DNA of 64,000 nucleotides, taken from assembly GCF_964355755.1 (NCBI RefSeq), contig NC_092679.1:18590932-18654931 (forward strand), in the 5' to 3' direction. The position numbers and the translations under genes were made by a program. The notes beneath the pieces are model-generated. The model searched no databases, had not been told where the DNA came from, and saw only the letters and a program-made list of their open reading frames with translations. Origin of the DNA: Antedon mediterranea (Eukaryota > Echinodermata > Crinoidea > Comatulida > Antedonidae). This document shows positions 23,506 to 35,187 of this stretch, one piece after another. Numbering within the stretch: position 1 is the first letter of the stretch; every line of letters begins with the position of its first letter.

Positions 23506-24300
23506 TTACGTCACCCACTGACGATATATTTCACTCGCAGACAAAGCCTTTCCATAAAATTTGATTTCGTCAATAAATCCATATAAATTAAATTGAGGAA
23601 AATCTTCTCTTCCTCCGAATGTAATTTGGCTACGTATGGCCGCATAAGGTGTTGGTAATTCGTAACTTATTACGTCGTACTTGTCCAAATATAAGTTTGA
23701 GAACGTTTCATTGTGTGTAAGTGTAACGTGGTGCCAATCATCCAAACCGGTAATAGCAGAATCAATCTGTGATCCTGATGGTGTTTTAAACAGTTTTACT
23801 TCAACCAGAATTGTATCACTTGACTTCCTAATGCATCTAAGTGAATAATGAAAGTTCTGCTTGTAACCATGAACTATCAACAATTGTTTAACATTACCAT
23901 CTGCTTGACATTTAAACCAAAAACTAACAGTAAAATTTACTCCAAAATCGTAGTCGCGAAACCCATCTACAATAACATACTGCATACCGTTGAATAGAGC
24001 AGCAGTTCCAACGACGCCTGGTGGATACGTTAGATTTGAACCGTTAACTTCGCCGTGACGTTCGTTGCCGGAGACGTCATTAACGTTGCCTTCAAATGCG
24101 TAATGTGCAAGTAAATACAAGTTTGGATCTTCGACTGGTGTCGATTGTCGAGTGTCGTTATATTTGAAGCATTTCGTTGGACTTATTTTCTCCATACATC
24201 TATTTTTACCTACCAACTTGACCATCGTTTGGTTTCTTCCACATTTTTCAAGACTAACCAGTCTCAGCAACATAAGCACGATTAACCAACGAAACAACAT
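23506..24300 (-). CDS. secreted LamG jellyroll protein, type A, copy 2
   Basis: 264 residues with the same plan as the gene at 20322: signal peptide, C20/C35/C44 module, one LamG domain. Differences are few and concentrated around residues 140-165 (VHGYKQNFHYSLRC). A UTR-intron acceptor (TTTGCAG) lies just before the ATG and a donor near 24566. The 3-prime and 5-prime flanks are also duplicated from the 20 kb copy, marking a recent segmental duplication. Confidence 0.88.
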   Translation of the reverse strand: MLFRWLIVLMLLRLVSLEKCGRNQTMVKLVGKNRCMEKISPTKCFKYNDTRQSTPVEDPNLYLLAHYAFEGNVNDVSGNERHGEVNGSNLTYPPGVVGTAALFNGMQYVIVDGFRDYDFGVNFTVSFWFKCQADGNVKQLLIVHGYKQNFHYSLRCIRKSSDTILVEVKLFKTPSGSQIDSAITGLDDWHHVTLTHNETFSNLYLDKYDVISYELPTPYAAIRSQITFGGREDFPQFNLYGFIDEIKFYGKALSASEIYRQWVT

Positions 24301-24651
24301 CTAGGAAGGTCAAAAACTGCAAAGCAGAGAACTTATTATATTCAGACAAACGAATCTAAATCGACAGAATAAACGTTTGAATATGTTAAAAAAGAAATAT
24401 ATTTCGTTTCGTACAGTTATATTTAGGTAGTACCCGGTTACCTGTACTATATCACCATAATGGAGAATTGAAAGGACCTATCCTGAAAATTTATTCAGCA
24501 CCATTTTGTTTAGTTATTTAATGAAATCCTTCTTTTCTGTTAAAGATTCTTAATTTTTAAAAAAATACTTACCACAACCACTACGGTCGGTGACACTTTC
24601 ATGAAATGAAAAGTTCGTCTTTTCGAATATTTGATTTGTTGATATTTACTC

Positions 24652-24790
24652 AAAGAATGCTATTTTAATATGAATTTTTCAGTATCTATTTGAATTTACG
24701 CCCTCAGACTGTAATATATATATATATATATATATATTGATTATTTTTTCCTGATTTGTTTTTCTTTTGTCGTAGTCGTATCAAAACACT
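24652..24790 (-). pseudogene. remnant of the short module gene (C-terminal end)
   Basis: Matches the last about 90 bases and 3-prime flank of the gene at 21506 (ACGCCCTCAGACT, TTTTTCCTGATTTG), with a (TA)n expansion at 24716-24735, then homology stops abruptly. Confidence 0.7.
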
Positions 24791-25702
24791 GCATTTTTGG
24801 TAGATACACGTCTTCCTATCCATCCATGCGTTGCTCTGTAGAGGGAACCAAACAGGTTACCGAGGAGCGGAAAGTCTGTATCTCTACTACAACCTCCCAT
24901 CTTTTCTCTATTAACTGTGTTTTAGAGCGTGTGTGAACACCAAGACAATTAAGAAAAAAATAAAAAATAAAATAAATCTAAAAATTAATATACTTTGTAC
25001 ACGTGACGTATCTTACATACTACACCGAAATGCTTTTTCCTAATCTGGGCTCCAGACGGAGTTTTGTCTTAATATTAGTAAAAATATAAATATTTTTGCA
25101 CATATGGCGTTTCATACGTGTATTACTTGAGTTTGAATTTTCAGACAAAAATCAAAACGACGATGTGTGGAACGACATAAAAAAAAGACAATAAATACAG
25201 ACTTGGAGCAAGTCTAGCTTTTTCCAAGTAAAATTTCTTATCTTTGCTTAAAATATGCAAGTAAAGTAAACTCAATTACTCAACATCTTATGTTTTATGT
25301 TCAATATCCAAACTGCACCATTTCTATACTTTTAATGATCATGCTAGTTTGTTTGTTTGTATATTTTTTAGACTCTGTTTTTATATCTTCTACTATGTGG
25401 AAATGATTCTATGACAAAGTAATTTACTTTTAAATACTGTATAAATACCTATTTATTAAAATATGATACGTTTTTTTTCAATGGCATAAAGTGTGAAGAA
25501 CTCATAAAAGACAACAGAAAATGTATGTATACAGTTTTCATCGGTAAATAAACGGAATCTATGACATTAATTTGATATTGTTTAGGAACACCTTTCGATT
25601 TCATTTTCAATTTCGATCAATTCCGTAGGTATTGACAAATAGGGTAAAAGATCTGCTTGCCCTTAGATTAGGCCAATTAGCCCATCATTATTATTTAGTA
25701 GT
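24791..25702. other. gene-free stretch
   Basis: No domain-bearing ORF. A poly-A-rich segment at 24953-24977 after unfamiliar sequence could be a retroelement tail; not provable here. Confidence 0.4.
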
Positions 25703-25930
25703 AGGTGCATACAATATACTGGCCAGGGCCTACTAGTTGATGCAATACCATATTCTAAGGCATATAGTATGTAACTGTAGGTATATACAATATACTGGCC
25801 AGGGCCCACTAGTTGATGCAATACCATATTCTAAGGCATATAGTATGTAACTGTAGGTATATACAATATACTGGCCAGGGCCCACTAGTTGATGCAATAC
25901 CATATTCTAAGGCATATAGTATGTAACTGG
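25703..25930. repeat. 76-bp tandem repeat, three copies
   Basis: The word ACAATATACTGGCC recurs at 25711, 25787 and 25863, exactly 76 bp apart; units are almost identical. Confidence 0.95.
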
Positions 25931-26098
25931 TATTTATTACATTATCTGCTTTTCGAAATGAAATATCCCAAGCTACATCAAATTATTAAACGTCGAGAGA
26001 GTATAGGTAGGTTTTGCTAGATAGATTTCATGTTGCATACTGTAGTTTTATACATATTTATCATAAACCATTTTAAGGGTGTAAACCTACCTCTTTTC

Positions 26099-26215
26099 CT
26101 AAGTATCATATTTTAAGCAATTTTTATTGCTTAAGATATGATACTTAAACCTACTACTACTAATTGTAACTTCTCAGTTACAATTAGTAGTAGGTTTAAT
26201 ATTTAAAGCAATTAA
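26099..26215. repeat. double hairpin from local inverted duplication
   Basis: Two adjacent inverted repeats: AAGTATCATATTTTAAGCAA with its complement, and ACCTACTACTACTAATTGTA with its complement. The homologous places at about 19935 and 23135 carry a single forward copy. Confidence 0.85.
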
Positions 26216-26601
26216 GTTAAAATTAGAGTAGTAGGTTTGATAACAAAACAACTTTATGTAACCGTTGATATTTGATACGCTAACTATTGTTTGACATGGC
26301 TCCGATTGTACAACTGTATTATTTTATACTAATTGTTAGAGACTCATTCATTATACATCGTCTTTGCAAACGAACATACATTAATTGCATATTATGATGG
26401 AGTAGGTGCTATTATACAACCTACTGGTATAATCGATAAATCAACACGCATTTTATAATACGTTTTCAGGTAATTATTATTGGAAAGGATTCACACGTAA
26501 TGATGACCTAAAATTAACTCAAAATAAATCTACACACGAAATGACGACCTAAAATTTAAAATAAATTTACTAAAAAGAACCATCTTGTCACGTGACTGGT
26601 A

Positions 26602-27384
26602 TCACTTAAAGGCATATATTTCTTCCGCAGACAAAGCCTTACTGTAAAATTTTATTTCGTCAATAAATCCATGAAAATTAAATTGAGGAACATTTTCTCG
26701 TCCGCCGAATTTAATGTGGTTGTTACGCATGATCGGACGATATGGTGATTCGTAACTTATTACGTCGTATTCGTCCAAATACAAGTTCCACAACGTTCCA
26801 TTGTATGTAAGTGTAACGTGGTGCCAATCTAAATCGGTAATAGCAGAATGAACATTTACTGATCCGGGATTGTCAAAAATCTTTACTTTAACCTGCATAG
26901 TATTATTTGGCATTTTATTACACCTTATTGAATATTGCAGGTTCTCTTTGTTGTCACTATATATCAAATGCATGTAGTTACTAACAGCATGACGCTTGAA
27001 CCAAAAACTAACAGTAAAATTTACTCCAAAATCGTAGTCGCGAAACCCATCTACAAAAACAAACTGCATACCGTTGAATAGAGCAGCAGTTCCAACAACG
27101 CCTGGTGGATACGTTAGATTTGAACCGTTAACTTCGCCGTGACGTTCGTTGCCGGAGACGTCATTAACGTTGCCTTCAAATGCGTAATGTGCAAGTAAAT
27201 ACAAGTTTGGATCTTCGACTGGTGTCGATTGTCGAGTGTCGTTATATTTGAAGCATTTCGTTGGACTTATTTTCTCCATACATCTATTTTTACCTACCAA
27301 CTTGACCATCGTTTGGTTTCTTCCACATTTTTCAAGACTAACCAGTCTCAGCAACATAAACACGATTAACCAACGAGACCACAT
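26602..27384 (-). CDS. secreted LamG jellyroll protein, type A, copy 3 (divergent C-terminal half)
   Basis: 260 residues. Residues 1-130 are almost the same as in the 20322 and 23506 genes, but from about 131 the LamG half diverges sharply (FKRHAVSNYMHLIYSDNK instead of FKCQADGNVKQLLIVHG) before similarity resumes at GFIDEIKFY. It lacks the final QWVT and loses one Cys (C131 to R). Uninterrupted, with donor CTTAC-type signal near 27730 for a UTR intron. Confidence 0.87.
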   Translation of the reverse strand: MWSRWLIVFMLLRLVSLEKCGRNQTMVKLVGKNRCMEKISPTKCFKYNDTRQSTPVEDPNLYLLAHYAFEGNVNDVSGNERHGEVNGSNLTYPPGVVGTAALFNGMQFVFVDGFRDYDFGVNFTVSFWFKRHAVSNYMHLIYSDNKENLQYSIRCNKMPNNTMQVKVKIFDNPGSVNVHSAITDLDWHHVTLTYNGTLWNLYLDEYDVISYESPYRPIMRNNHIKFGGRENVPQFNFHGFIDEIKFYSKALSAEEIYAFK

Positions 27385-27825
27385 CTAGGCAAGAAGTAGG
27401 GACAAGAACTATTATAATGTATTATTTTGACAAAACTAACAGAAAATGACAGTTTTAATCAAGTTTAAAAAATACACATTAGGCCTACAGAGAGATAACA
27501 ATTATCGTACAGTGATTTCTTCATATTGAAGTCGCCAATTTTATAGTTGAACGACTTATACAAATGACGTATAATGCATCATTTACATAAGTTTATGGGT
27601 CTTCGCAAATCGAAAGCTCCCTAACAAAACACCGTGTGCAGGCATCATACCTGGGCGGTAGGCTACGGTACCGTTGTTTAGTTAAATCCTTGGTTTCTGT
27701 TAAACAAGTTTGACAAAATAATATTACTTACCATAAGTCGATAACACTGTAATGAAAATTAAGTCAGTTCAGGTACTTGGTTTGTTGATCAAAAAAAATG
27801 TTAATTTGAAAGGTTCAGTATTTTT

Positions 27826-27930
27826 TAATTTATGCCCTCAAACTTACATATTGAATACTTTTAGCCTATTCATTTGTTTTAGTAAGTGCTTATTCCGTCC
27901 TCAATATTCGTTTTGATAACATCAAACGTA
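27826..27930 (-). pseudogene. second remnant of the short module gene
   Basis: Weak match to the 21490-21600 segment (ATGCCCTCAAAC, AACATCAAACGTAACAACG), in the same relative position upstream of a type A gene. Confidence 0.5.
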
Positions 27931-28034
27931 ACAACGCATGCGTCTACATAAATGGCTTGTAATTGGTCAGATGAAAATCTTTCTTTTCTTTACCGAGTGA
28001 TTTAATAGGAAGCTTTCGATTTGTTTAAGTTTAA

Positions 28035-28580
28035 AGATGTATTGTCCCTTGAAACACAAAAAAATGAAGGTCAAAATATTCTAAATTTAAAGTGGCCATA
28101 TCAAAGTAATATTAAAGTTATTCACTTTAAGTCGAAAATTTGAGCCAAAAACAACAAGTTTACGTAATTAAAAGGTAAATTAGTTTGATTACATTTCATC
28201 TGAAAAATCGTCACGAGCGAAAGTAAACAAAGATTTCAAACCATGAGTACGCATTATGCATATGCTAAATTAGGATTGTTTACAACTCGTCACGGTTAAG
28301 AAGGTATTTTTACACAGATCGCGAGGAAGTTTTATGATTATGCATACAGAGTAGCCAAACAAGCGCGTTTCATTATGGGATATGTTTTGATTGAAAACTT
28401 TGACTGGAAGTCAAAGTTATTTTTTTAACAAAAAAACGTCTGTATTTCAGTTAAATTTTTTTTTTTCAAAAAATGTTTGGTGATATTCAATAACTATTAT
28501 GATACTTCAAAATTACCCACCTTTTTTCGAAATCTTTTATTTTTTATTTTTTTGGAATTAGTCAAAGGGACAATATATCT
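28035..28580. mobile_element. TTAA MITE inserted in another TIR element
   Basis: AGATGTATTGTCCC to GGGACAATATATCT with TTAA at 28031-28034 and 28581-28584. The flanks (AGCTTTCGATTTGT; TCAATTGATGTGTCGTCGCC) are parts of the GGGAGCT-family element seen at 6644-6777. Confidence 0.88.
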
Positions 28581-28620
28581 TTAAGTCATGTCAATTGATG
28601 TGTCGTCGCCTGGACATAGA

Positions 28621-29600
28621 AACCACCTAAACTGTGTCGAGTTGGGGAGCGAGTAAGTAAGCCTTCGTCTCAACTTTCCCGCATACATGCATTGGTCGTC
28701 ACAAACTCCACGGTGAACATCAATACGACTTTATGTTGCCTCACGATACTATTTAATTTAAAACTTACTTTACCATGGCAGGACTAGACAAAAATATGTA
28801 CAATATACATAAATAGAAAAAAAAATCTCATAATTTTGAATGTATTTTACTTAAGAAATTTAATATAAATACATGTAATACGAAATAATATTCATAACTA
28901 TTAATTTTGTTATAGCATTACGCACGCGCAAATCCATACTAGTCAACATTTCTAAAGATCGGTTCCCACTAGGACAATCAAACGACTACTCACTTGCATT
29001 GCGCTTACGTCTTTGCGCTGCGTTGAACCATGGATTAAAAAATTAGAAGGATATGCATCGACGGTGACATCAAACGATTTTACAACGCGCTTGCCTATAC
29101 TAAAGCACTGCTGCCAATCAAACATTGAACTCCGTGTCTCTAACTGCGGCCATCTGTAGAACGCTGCGAATCAACTGCTACATTTTTTTAGACCAACACG
29201 TAACCATGTAGAAATCGGATGCGCAGTCTGAATGTTCTATTGACATGTCTGTGTTGATGATTAATTGACAACAAAAATGTATTGCTGAACAATTCTGTTT
29301 TAGTTTCATAACAATCGGACTACGAAAAGTTCACTTTCTTACGACTGGTAATTTTAAGTAGTTGGTAATATTAATAAAATATGCAATTTTTATATTTGAA
29401 TTATCATTATTTGCCTGCCATCTTCTGTCATTAAAAATTGCGTTAATCTATAGAATATTAAATTGTGCATTTGACCATGTATGTTGTTAGCGTGTCCGGT
29501 GTCCACACATAGAACAATCGTGTTTTTAATATATGGCTAAGCAGTGGTTTCTTCATAAATCTCCTTAATTATCGATGTAATTATATTTAAATTTTAGTGC
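28621..29600. other. gene-free stretch
   Basis: No coding or RNA gene recognised. 28961-29055 weakly resembles the CCCACTAG MITE of 19377. Confidence 0.4.
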
Positions 29601-29806
29601 CTGGTGATTGGCTAGTGGTTATGTCATCCACATCACATCCAATCACCGGGCCTAATTGAATGAAAACAGCGATCCCTCATCCGGGATTGGCTGGCTATGT
29701 ATAGTTGCGATACGTTACCTAGCGGTCGTTTTGAAAAGTACACGCAGGGCAAACTTAATCACGAACAAACGAAGTACCTATTATTATTCACACAAGAAAG
29801 ACAACG
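29600..29806 (+). promoter_or_regulatory. candidate promoter and orphan first exon
   Basis: Three CCAAT boxes in either orientation (GTGATTGGC, ATCCAATCACC, GGGATTGGC) precede CTATGTATA, and a GC-richer stretch ends in a consensus donor ACG|GTGAGT at 29807. No following coding exon was found downstream, so this may be a non-coding transcript start or a gene severed by insertions. Confidence 0.35.
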
Positions 29807-29991
29807 GTGAGTAGGCCTATATAGATCATGATTACACGTTGTATCTACTACACTTAATATTAGCCTAGGCCTACCTAGGCAGTATCAATGTCGGCAAATC
29901 ATATGGTTTACTAGTAAGCCTAGAAGGCCTAGGCCTAGTATCCTTGCTGATTTTGTAATTTTACATGTAGGCTGAGACAACAAATAGTTAT

Positions 29992-30743
29992 CGCCGTGGT
30001 TAGGATTCCGGCACCGGAACTCAACTGCCCACCGTTAGGGAATCCGACACGCTATTGCGCATGCTCATAGCTCTGGGAAGTGAATTTATAGCTTGCACAT
30101 CGAGTGCCACACACCGTACACCACACCACCGAGAGTCGGAGTGTTATAGGGATTTACTGTAGCCTAGATAGTCGTTGCGCGAGCGAGAGCGATGGATGAA
30201 ACTTGGCCTATGCCATACATGAATTAATAATTAAAATACGACTACGCCACGCGTTAAAATAATTATAATGATATTAATAAGTATCAGTATCTATCTAAGA
30301 ATCTTAATGCTGTTTTTAGCGTTGCGACCCTGACTTTCCGAACAGTTTTCACATCCACGCGGTGGCTGCCGTCAACAAATCAACTTGTGATTGCATGTTG
30401 TTATGTACAGTATAATGCGTTATGAAAAATCATAAAACTAGTCATGTAATTATATAATTCATAATGATATGAAGTTTATATATGAATGAAGCAACCACTA
30501 TTTAATTAAAAAATAAATAGGCCCACTGGTCACGTCTAACTGGTAGCCCTAGCCTAGATTAGTGGATACCGTATTAGTAGGCATCTAGGCTAGTTCGCCG
30601 TGTGGCGCAGCTATGAAATGATCTATCGCTGTTGTTGATAGGTATAGAGTCGCCGATTACCTCGCTCTGGGCATGCGCAATAGCGTGTCGGATTCCCTAA
30701 CGCTGGGCAGTTGAGTTCCGGTGCCGGAATCCTAACCACGGCG
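29992..30743. mobile_element. Mutator-like TIR element, 9-bp TSD
   Basis: About 73-bp inverted ends (left CGCCGTGGTTAGGATTCCGG; right 30671-30743) with only a few differences. AATAGTTAT is directly repeated at 29983-29991 and 30744-30752. Long TIRs with a 9-bp duplication fit MULE-type elements. 752 bp, no transposase. Confidence 0.85.
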
Positions 30744-30929
30744 AATAGTTATTGTCTCAGATGTAGGGCTAGCCTACTACAGACAGGTCATAAAATGCTA
30801 CTTTATTGTCATAAAAACATTAGCGTAGATCAATCGCGGCAGAAACCTATACTACAATTATAGCATCTACAATTCTAAGCTAAATACTTAAACAAAATGT
30901 CTGGTCGTCATGAAACGATGCTTGTTTGA

Positions 30930-32193
30930 TCAGTTAATTTTGTTGTTGTCGGCCTCCACGTTTCGCGGCGAAAGAGAGGTATTGTAGAATTTTAATTTGT
31001 CAATCAATCCATAAAAATAACGATTGGTAATGTTTACTGTTCCAATAATGACTGGGTTAGGATTGATCGGTATAGGACCAGAGCAACAGTCAGACTGACC
31101 AGACTGTATTTCTGCATTAATATACAAAGCTGTGTAACTGCCGTTGTAGGTTTAAACCACATGTCGCCAAACTCCAAATTGAACCACTGGCGTATACACA
31201 AACGTACTAGTAGTTGGTTTTGTAAAAAGTGATAGTCTTAAAGAGTAAAACCAAGTTTAATCTCAAATTCACCATCTTCCCGGAAACCATTATTCAAAAT
31301 AAACTGTTGGTCATTACCTCCTTCCAAACTTTTATACCACAAACTAACCGTAAATTCTGATCCAAAATCAAAGTTACTGAACTCATCAACAACAATGCTC
31401 TGAGAACCAGTGAAGTTGGCGGCTAAACCACTTATACCAGTTGTGTATGTTAAGTCTGTACCATTAGATCTTCCATGGCGTTCATTGCTAGATGTATCAT
31501 TTACGTCACCCTCAAATGCGTAATAAGCAAGTAAATACTGGTTTTCTCCAACCAAGACACTGTTAGTAGTTAAAGATTGACTGATAGACTCATTTTCAAG
31601 ACCATTAATTGCGGATTCCGTTTCCATTGTACTGCCACCTTCATCTGATGTCACGACATCATCATTCATCTCGGATTGAGTACTAGACTCATTTTCCAGA
31701 CCACTAGTTGATGATCCCGTTACCATCATTGTATTATGACTACCTTCATCTGATGTCATATTACCATCCATCTCGGATTGAGTACTAGACTCATTTTCCA
31801 GACCATTAGTTGATGATCCCGTTACCACCATTGTATTACGACCATCTTCATCTGATGTCATATTACCATCAATCTGGAATTGAGTACTGAACTCATTTCC
31901 CAGTCCATTAGGTGAGGATTCCATACTTCATCTGAGGTCCTGACATTGTTTTGTTGATTCTCATTAAATTGGTAAGGAGCAACCAGTTGATATTCATTGT
32001 AAATATTATACCCATTCCTTTCAAGAAACTTAAAATTATTACTGAGATAGCAAATGCGTTTTGTACTCAAGATCAACATACACTTATCGCGACCAGCTAA
32101 TCTCACAAGTTTTTGGTTGTTTCCACATTTTATTTGACGTTTACCATTTACGGCAAATATTCCAAAAACCAGGATCAACATACTGCAATACAT
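30930..32193 (-). pseudogene. broken type B LamG gene with expanded linker
   Basis: The start, signal peptide and cysteine module (KCGNNQKLVRLAGRDKCM) are intact. Lesions: a 10-bp deletion around 31925 compared with paralogs (GAAGTATGG for the longer SDEEFQSME codons), a frameshift near 31240 after FEIKLG, and TTA to TAA in the VVLTYNG motif near 31151. The linker has about three and a half copies of a roughly 34-residue unit (NGLENESSTQSEMD, MTSDEG), more than any other member. LamG pieces YYAFEGDVND, TVSLWYKSLEGG and QSDCCSGPIP are recognisable. A 3.1-kb transposon sits about 200 bp upstream. Confidence 0.85.
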
Positions 32194-32833
32194 GATCTGT
32201 TAAACAAAATAAAAAATACTGTATAATACATTATCTATTTCTGGAAATAAATATTTACAATTAAATAATAATAATAATGAAACAAAAAAACGAACACTTG
32301 GCAAAATTCACATTATATTCGAGAGGCTATCCACATCGAAAGTAGGCCTACCTAAACATAACTATAGAAGTCCTCTCTTATTGTAAACGAGTGAAAATAC
32401 AGTCGACTCCGCCTAAGTCGAATCTAATGGGACCGGTATAAAAATTCGAGTTACGCGAACTTCGACTTACAGATTTGCCAAAAAAAAAGCTAGGCCTAGG
32501 CCTAGGTTCACTCACTAGCCGCGCTATGGCTAGCTAGGCCTAGTGGATCCTGCCCTGTCTCGCGATCGCGGCCCACACGATGAGCCTTATTGAATTGAGT
32601 TTGCTTAGCTAGCTAGCTAGGCCTAATAAATGCTAAGCCTCTTTTTAGGCAATGATAAACTGTATTTTCTTTTATGGTTTAAGCCCGAAACAATACAAAA
32701 ACGTATAATAAATACATTTCGGTTTTTATTCGAAATCGGTATCCATTGTTTATTGCCATCTGTCTAGCACAAAATAGGTACCCACAAAACGCCGCTCAAG
32801 TTCTCAACTCTGAAACAACTCATACACTATATA

Positions 32834-35187
32834 GTCCATGGGATTTAGCTAAAAAATGACCCTTTTCTCACACAAATTGCAAGAAAAGGTTTTTTTGATG
32901 AAATGTGTTCTTTAGACCCTACTGAAGACATTTATCAACGTTAGGACATTTTTCGACAACGGGAAGTAGCCTAATTTGCATAATTAAAAATGGCGGCCAT
33001 TTTTAATAACGTACTATGTATCTTGGAAACCGCTTGTCACAGATACTTAATTATGGTGTTAAAATCGTTAGAATATATGTATTTATATTCACTTTAATGA
33101 AAAAGTTTGTCCAAAAATGAATGGAAGTGCTTTTTCTAACATTATTGACCTTTGACCTTGATTTATCATATCTCAGCAACCACTAATCGGAGATATACAA
33201 ATTAGGGCTTAAATTGTTCAGAAACTACACATTTATATCCAGTCTAATGGCATGTTTTTGCAAAAAATGGCGGATTCTAACATTATTGACCTTTGACCTT
33301 GAGTTATCATATCTTAGCAACCACTAATAGGAGAGACACAAAATATGGCTCAAAATGTTCAGAAACTACACATTTATATTTAGTCTAATGGCATGTTATG
33401 GTGGTAATTTAAAGTGCATGTAACCAGTTGATTTAATTTAGTTACTGAAAATATTCACTTTAAAAAAAATATTAGACTATGTATACATACATTATAGGTT
33501 TGGATTATTAATTAATTTTAAATTAGGTCTTACATCTTACTCAGGAGAAAGTTGGTGTTCACACTATTAACAGAGCCAACAAAGATGTCGTTTTTTTATG
33601 ATATATTGTACATACTTTAAATAGGCCATGTCATTTTGCAGGTTTATTAAAGTTTTTTTCAAATTAGTAATTTATTTTTCGATCAAATTAAATTGGCATT
33701 AAATGGCATATTCAACAAACAAATTTCTAAAGATTATTTAGTTTATACAGGGAGTTGTCTAATAACAACTCCCTGGTTTATATTTTGTGTTAAGGATAGC
33801 ATCACTCTTGAGGGCATTCTTTTAGGTTGAAACATAGTCTTATTAAGAAGGCCTTTTCTACTACTAGACGAATTGTTGACAACTGGAATTTTAAAAGATC
33901 GATATTAATGCAACATATTTAGTTTAGTTTAAATTGGCTATCGAGACTCATAATTAGGCTGACCACCACTTGCAATATTTTTGCCGTATACAGTAAAAAC
34001 CTCAGTTTCTTATGGAATTTATTTATTATTTCAATATAAACCATTATTATACAGTATGACTACTAGTGGTGTATAGTTTTTAACCTTTTATAATTTGTTT
34101 TTGTACTTTTTTTACGTGAATGTATTGTGTATGTACCATGTTTCTATGTGGTTTAATTTTTACCATTTTTAACCATCAATTTTAATTCTTTTAATATAAT
34201 TATCTTGTAATTCAGCTTCAGCTGCGAAGACGATAAGAAATAAAATAAACAAACGTGTAAACTTGTAGGCAGTTTATGAATGCAATAGTTTATGCTTATA
34301 AATTTAATGTACCAATGGCCTACTTTAAACTAAACATAATAAGTCAACGTTGCAACTCTTAAATTTTAGAGTGCCAAATCACATGTTCTAATGGATGTCC
34401 ATATAAAGAAGATTCCGGGTTTAAATCCTTTTCAAATATCGTTCAAATGTTAATAACCATACAATAGGCCATTATTGTACATAATGTGTTATTGGACTCT
34501 ATAGAAACATGTATGTTCTGAACAATTTGACACTAAAAATAATTTCATATGTACAATATTTTCAAAGTTATGCGATTTTATGTAGTGTAAAGTTCAAAGG
34601 TCAATAATGTTAGAATCGGCCATTTTTTGCAAAAACATGCCATTAGACTGGATATAAATGTGTAGTTTCTGAACAATTTAAGCCCTAATTTGTATATCTC
34701 CGATTAGTGGTTGCTGAGATATGATAAACCAAGGTCAAAGGTCAATAATGTTAGAATCCGCCATTTTTTGCAAAAACATGCCATTAGACTGGATATAAAT
34801 GTGTAGTTTCTGAACAATTTAAGCCCTAATTTGTATATCTCCGATTAGTGGTTGCTGAGATATGATAAATCAAGGTCAAAGGTCAATAATGTTAGAAAAA
34901 GCACTTCCATTCATTTTTGGACAAACTTTTTCATTAAAGTGAATATAAATACATATATTCTAACGATTTTAACACCATAATTAAGTATCTGTGACTAGCG
35001 GTTTCCAAGATACTTAGTACGTTATTAAAAATGGCCGCCATTTTTAATTATGCAAATTAGGCTACTTCCCGTTGTCGAAAAATGTCCTAACGTTGATAAA
35101 TGTCTTCAGTAGGGTCTAAAGAACACATTTCATCAAAAAAACCTTTTCTTGCAATTTGTGTGAGTTAAAAGTCTAAATCCCATGGAC
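32834..35187. mobile_element. nested foldback element with long arms
   Basis: Ends GTCCATGGGATTTAG and CTAAATCCCATGGAC, flanked by TA. Arms of about 560-600 bp (32834-33395; 34580-35187) are inverted and near identical, including CGACAACGGGAAGTAGCC. The centre (33400-34560) is AT-rich, has a diverged TTAA-MITE-like stretch near 33610-33745 and a small hairpin CAGGGAGTTGTC/CAACTCCCTG at 33750. Confidence 0.85.
34601..35023. repeat. 141-bp tandem repeat in right arm
   Basis: TCAATAATGTTAGAA recurs at 34601, 34742 and 34883, spaced 141 bp, with a third partial unit. The left arm has a matching pair near 33143 and 33284. Confidence 0.85.
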
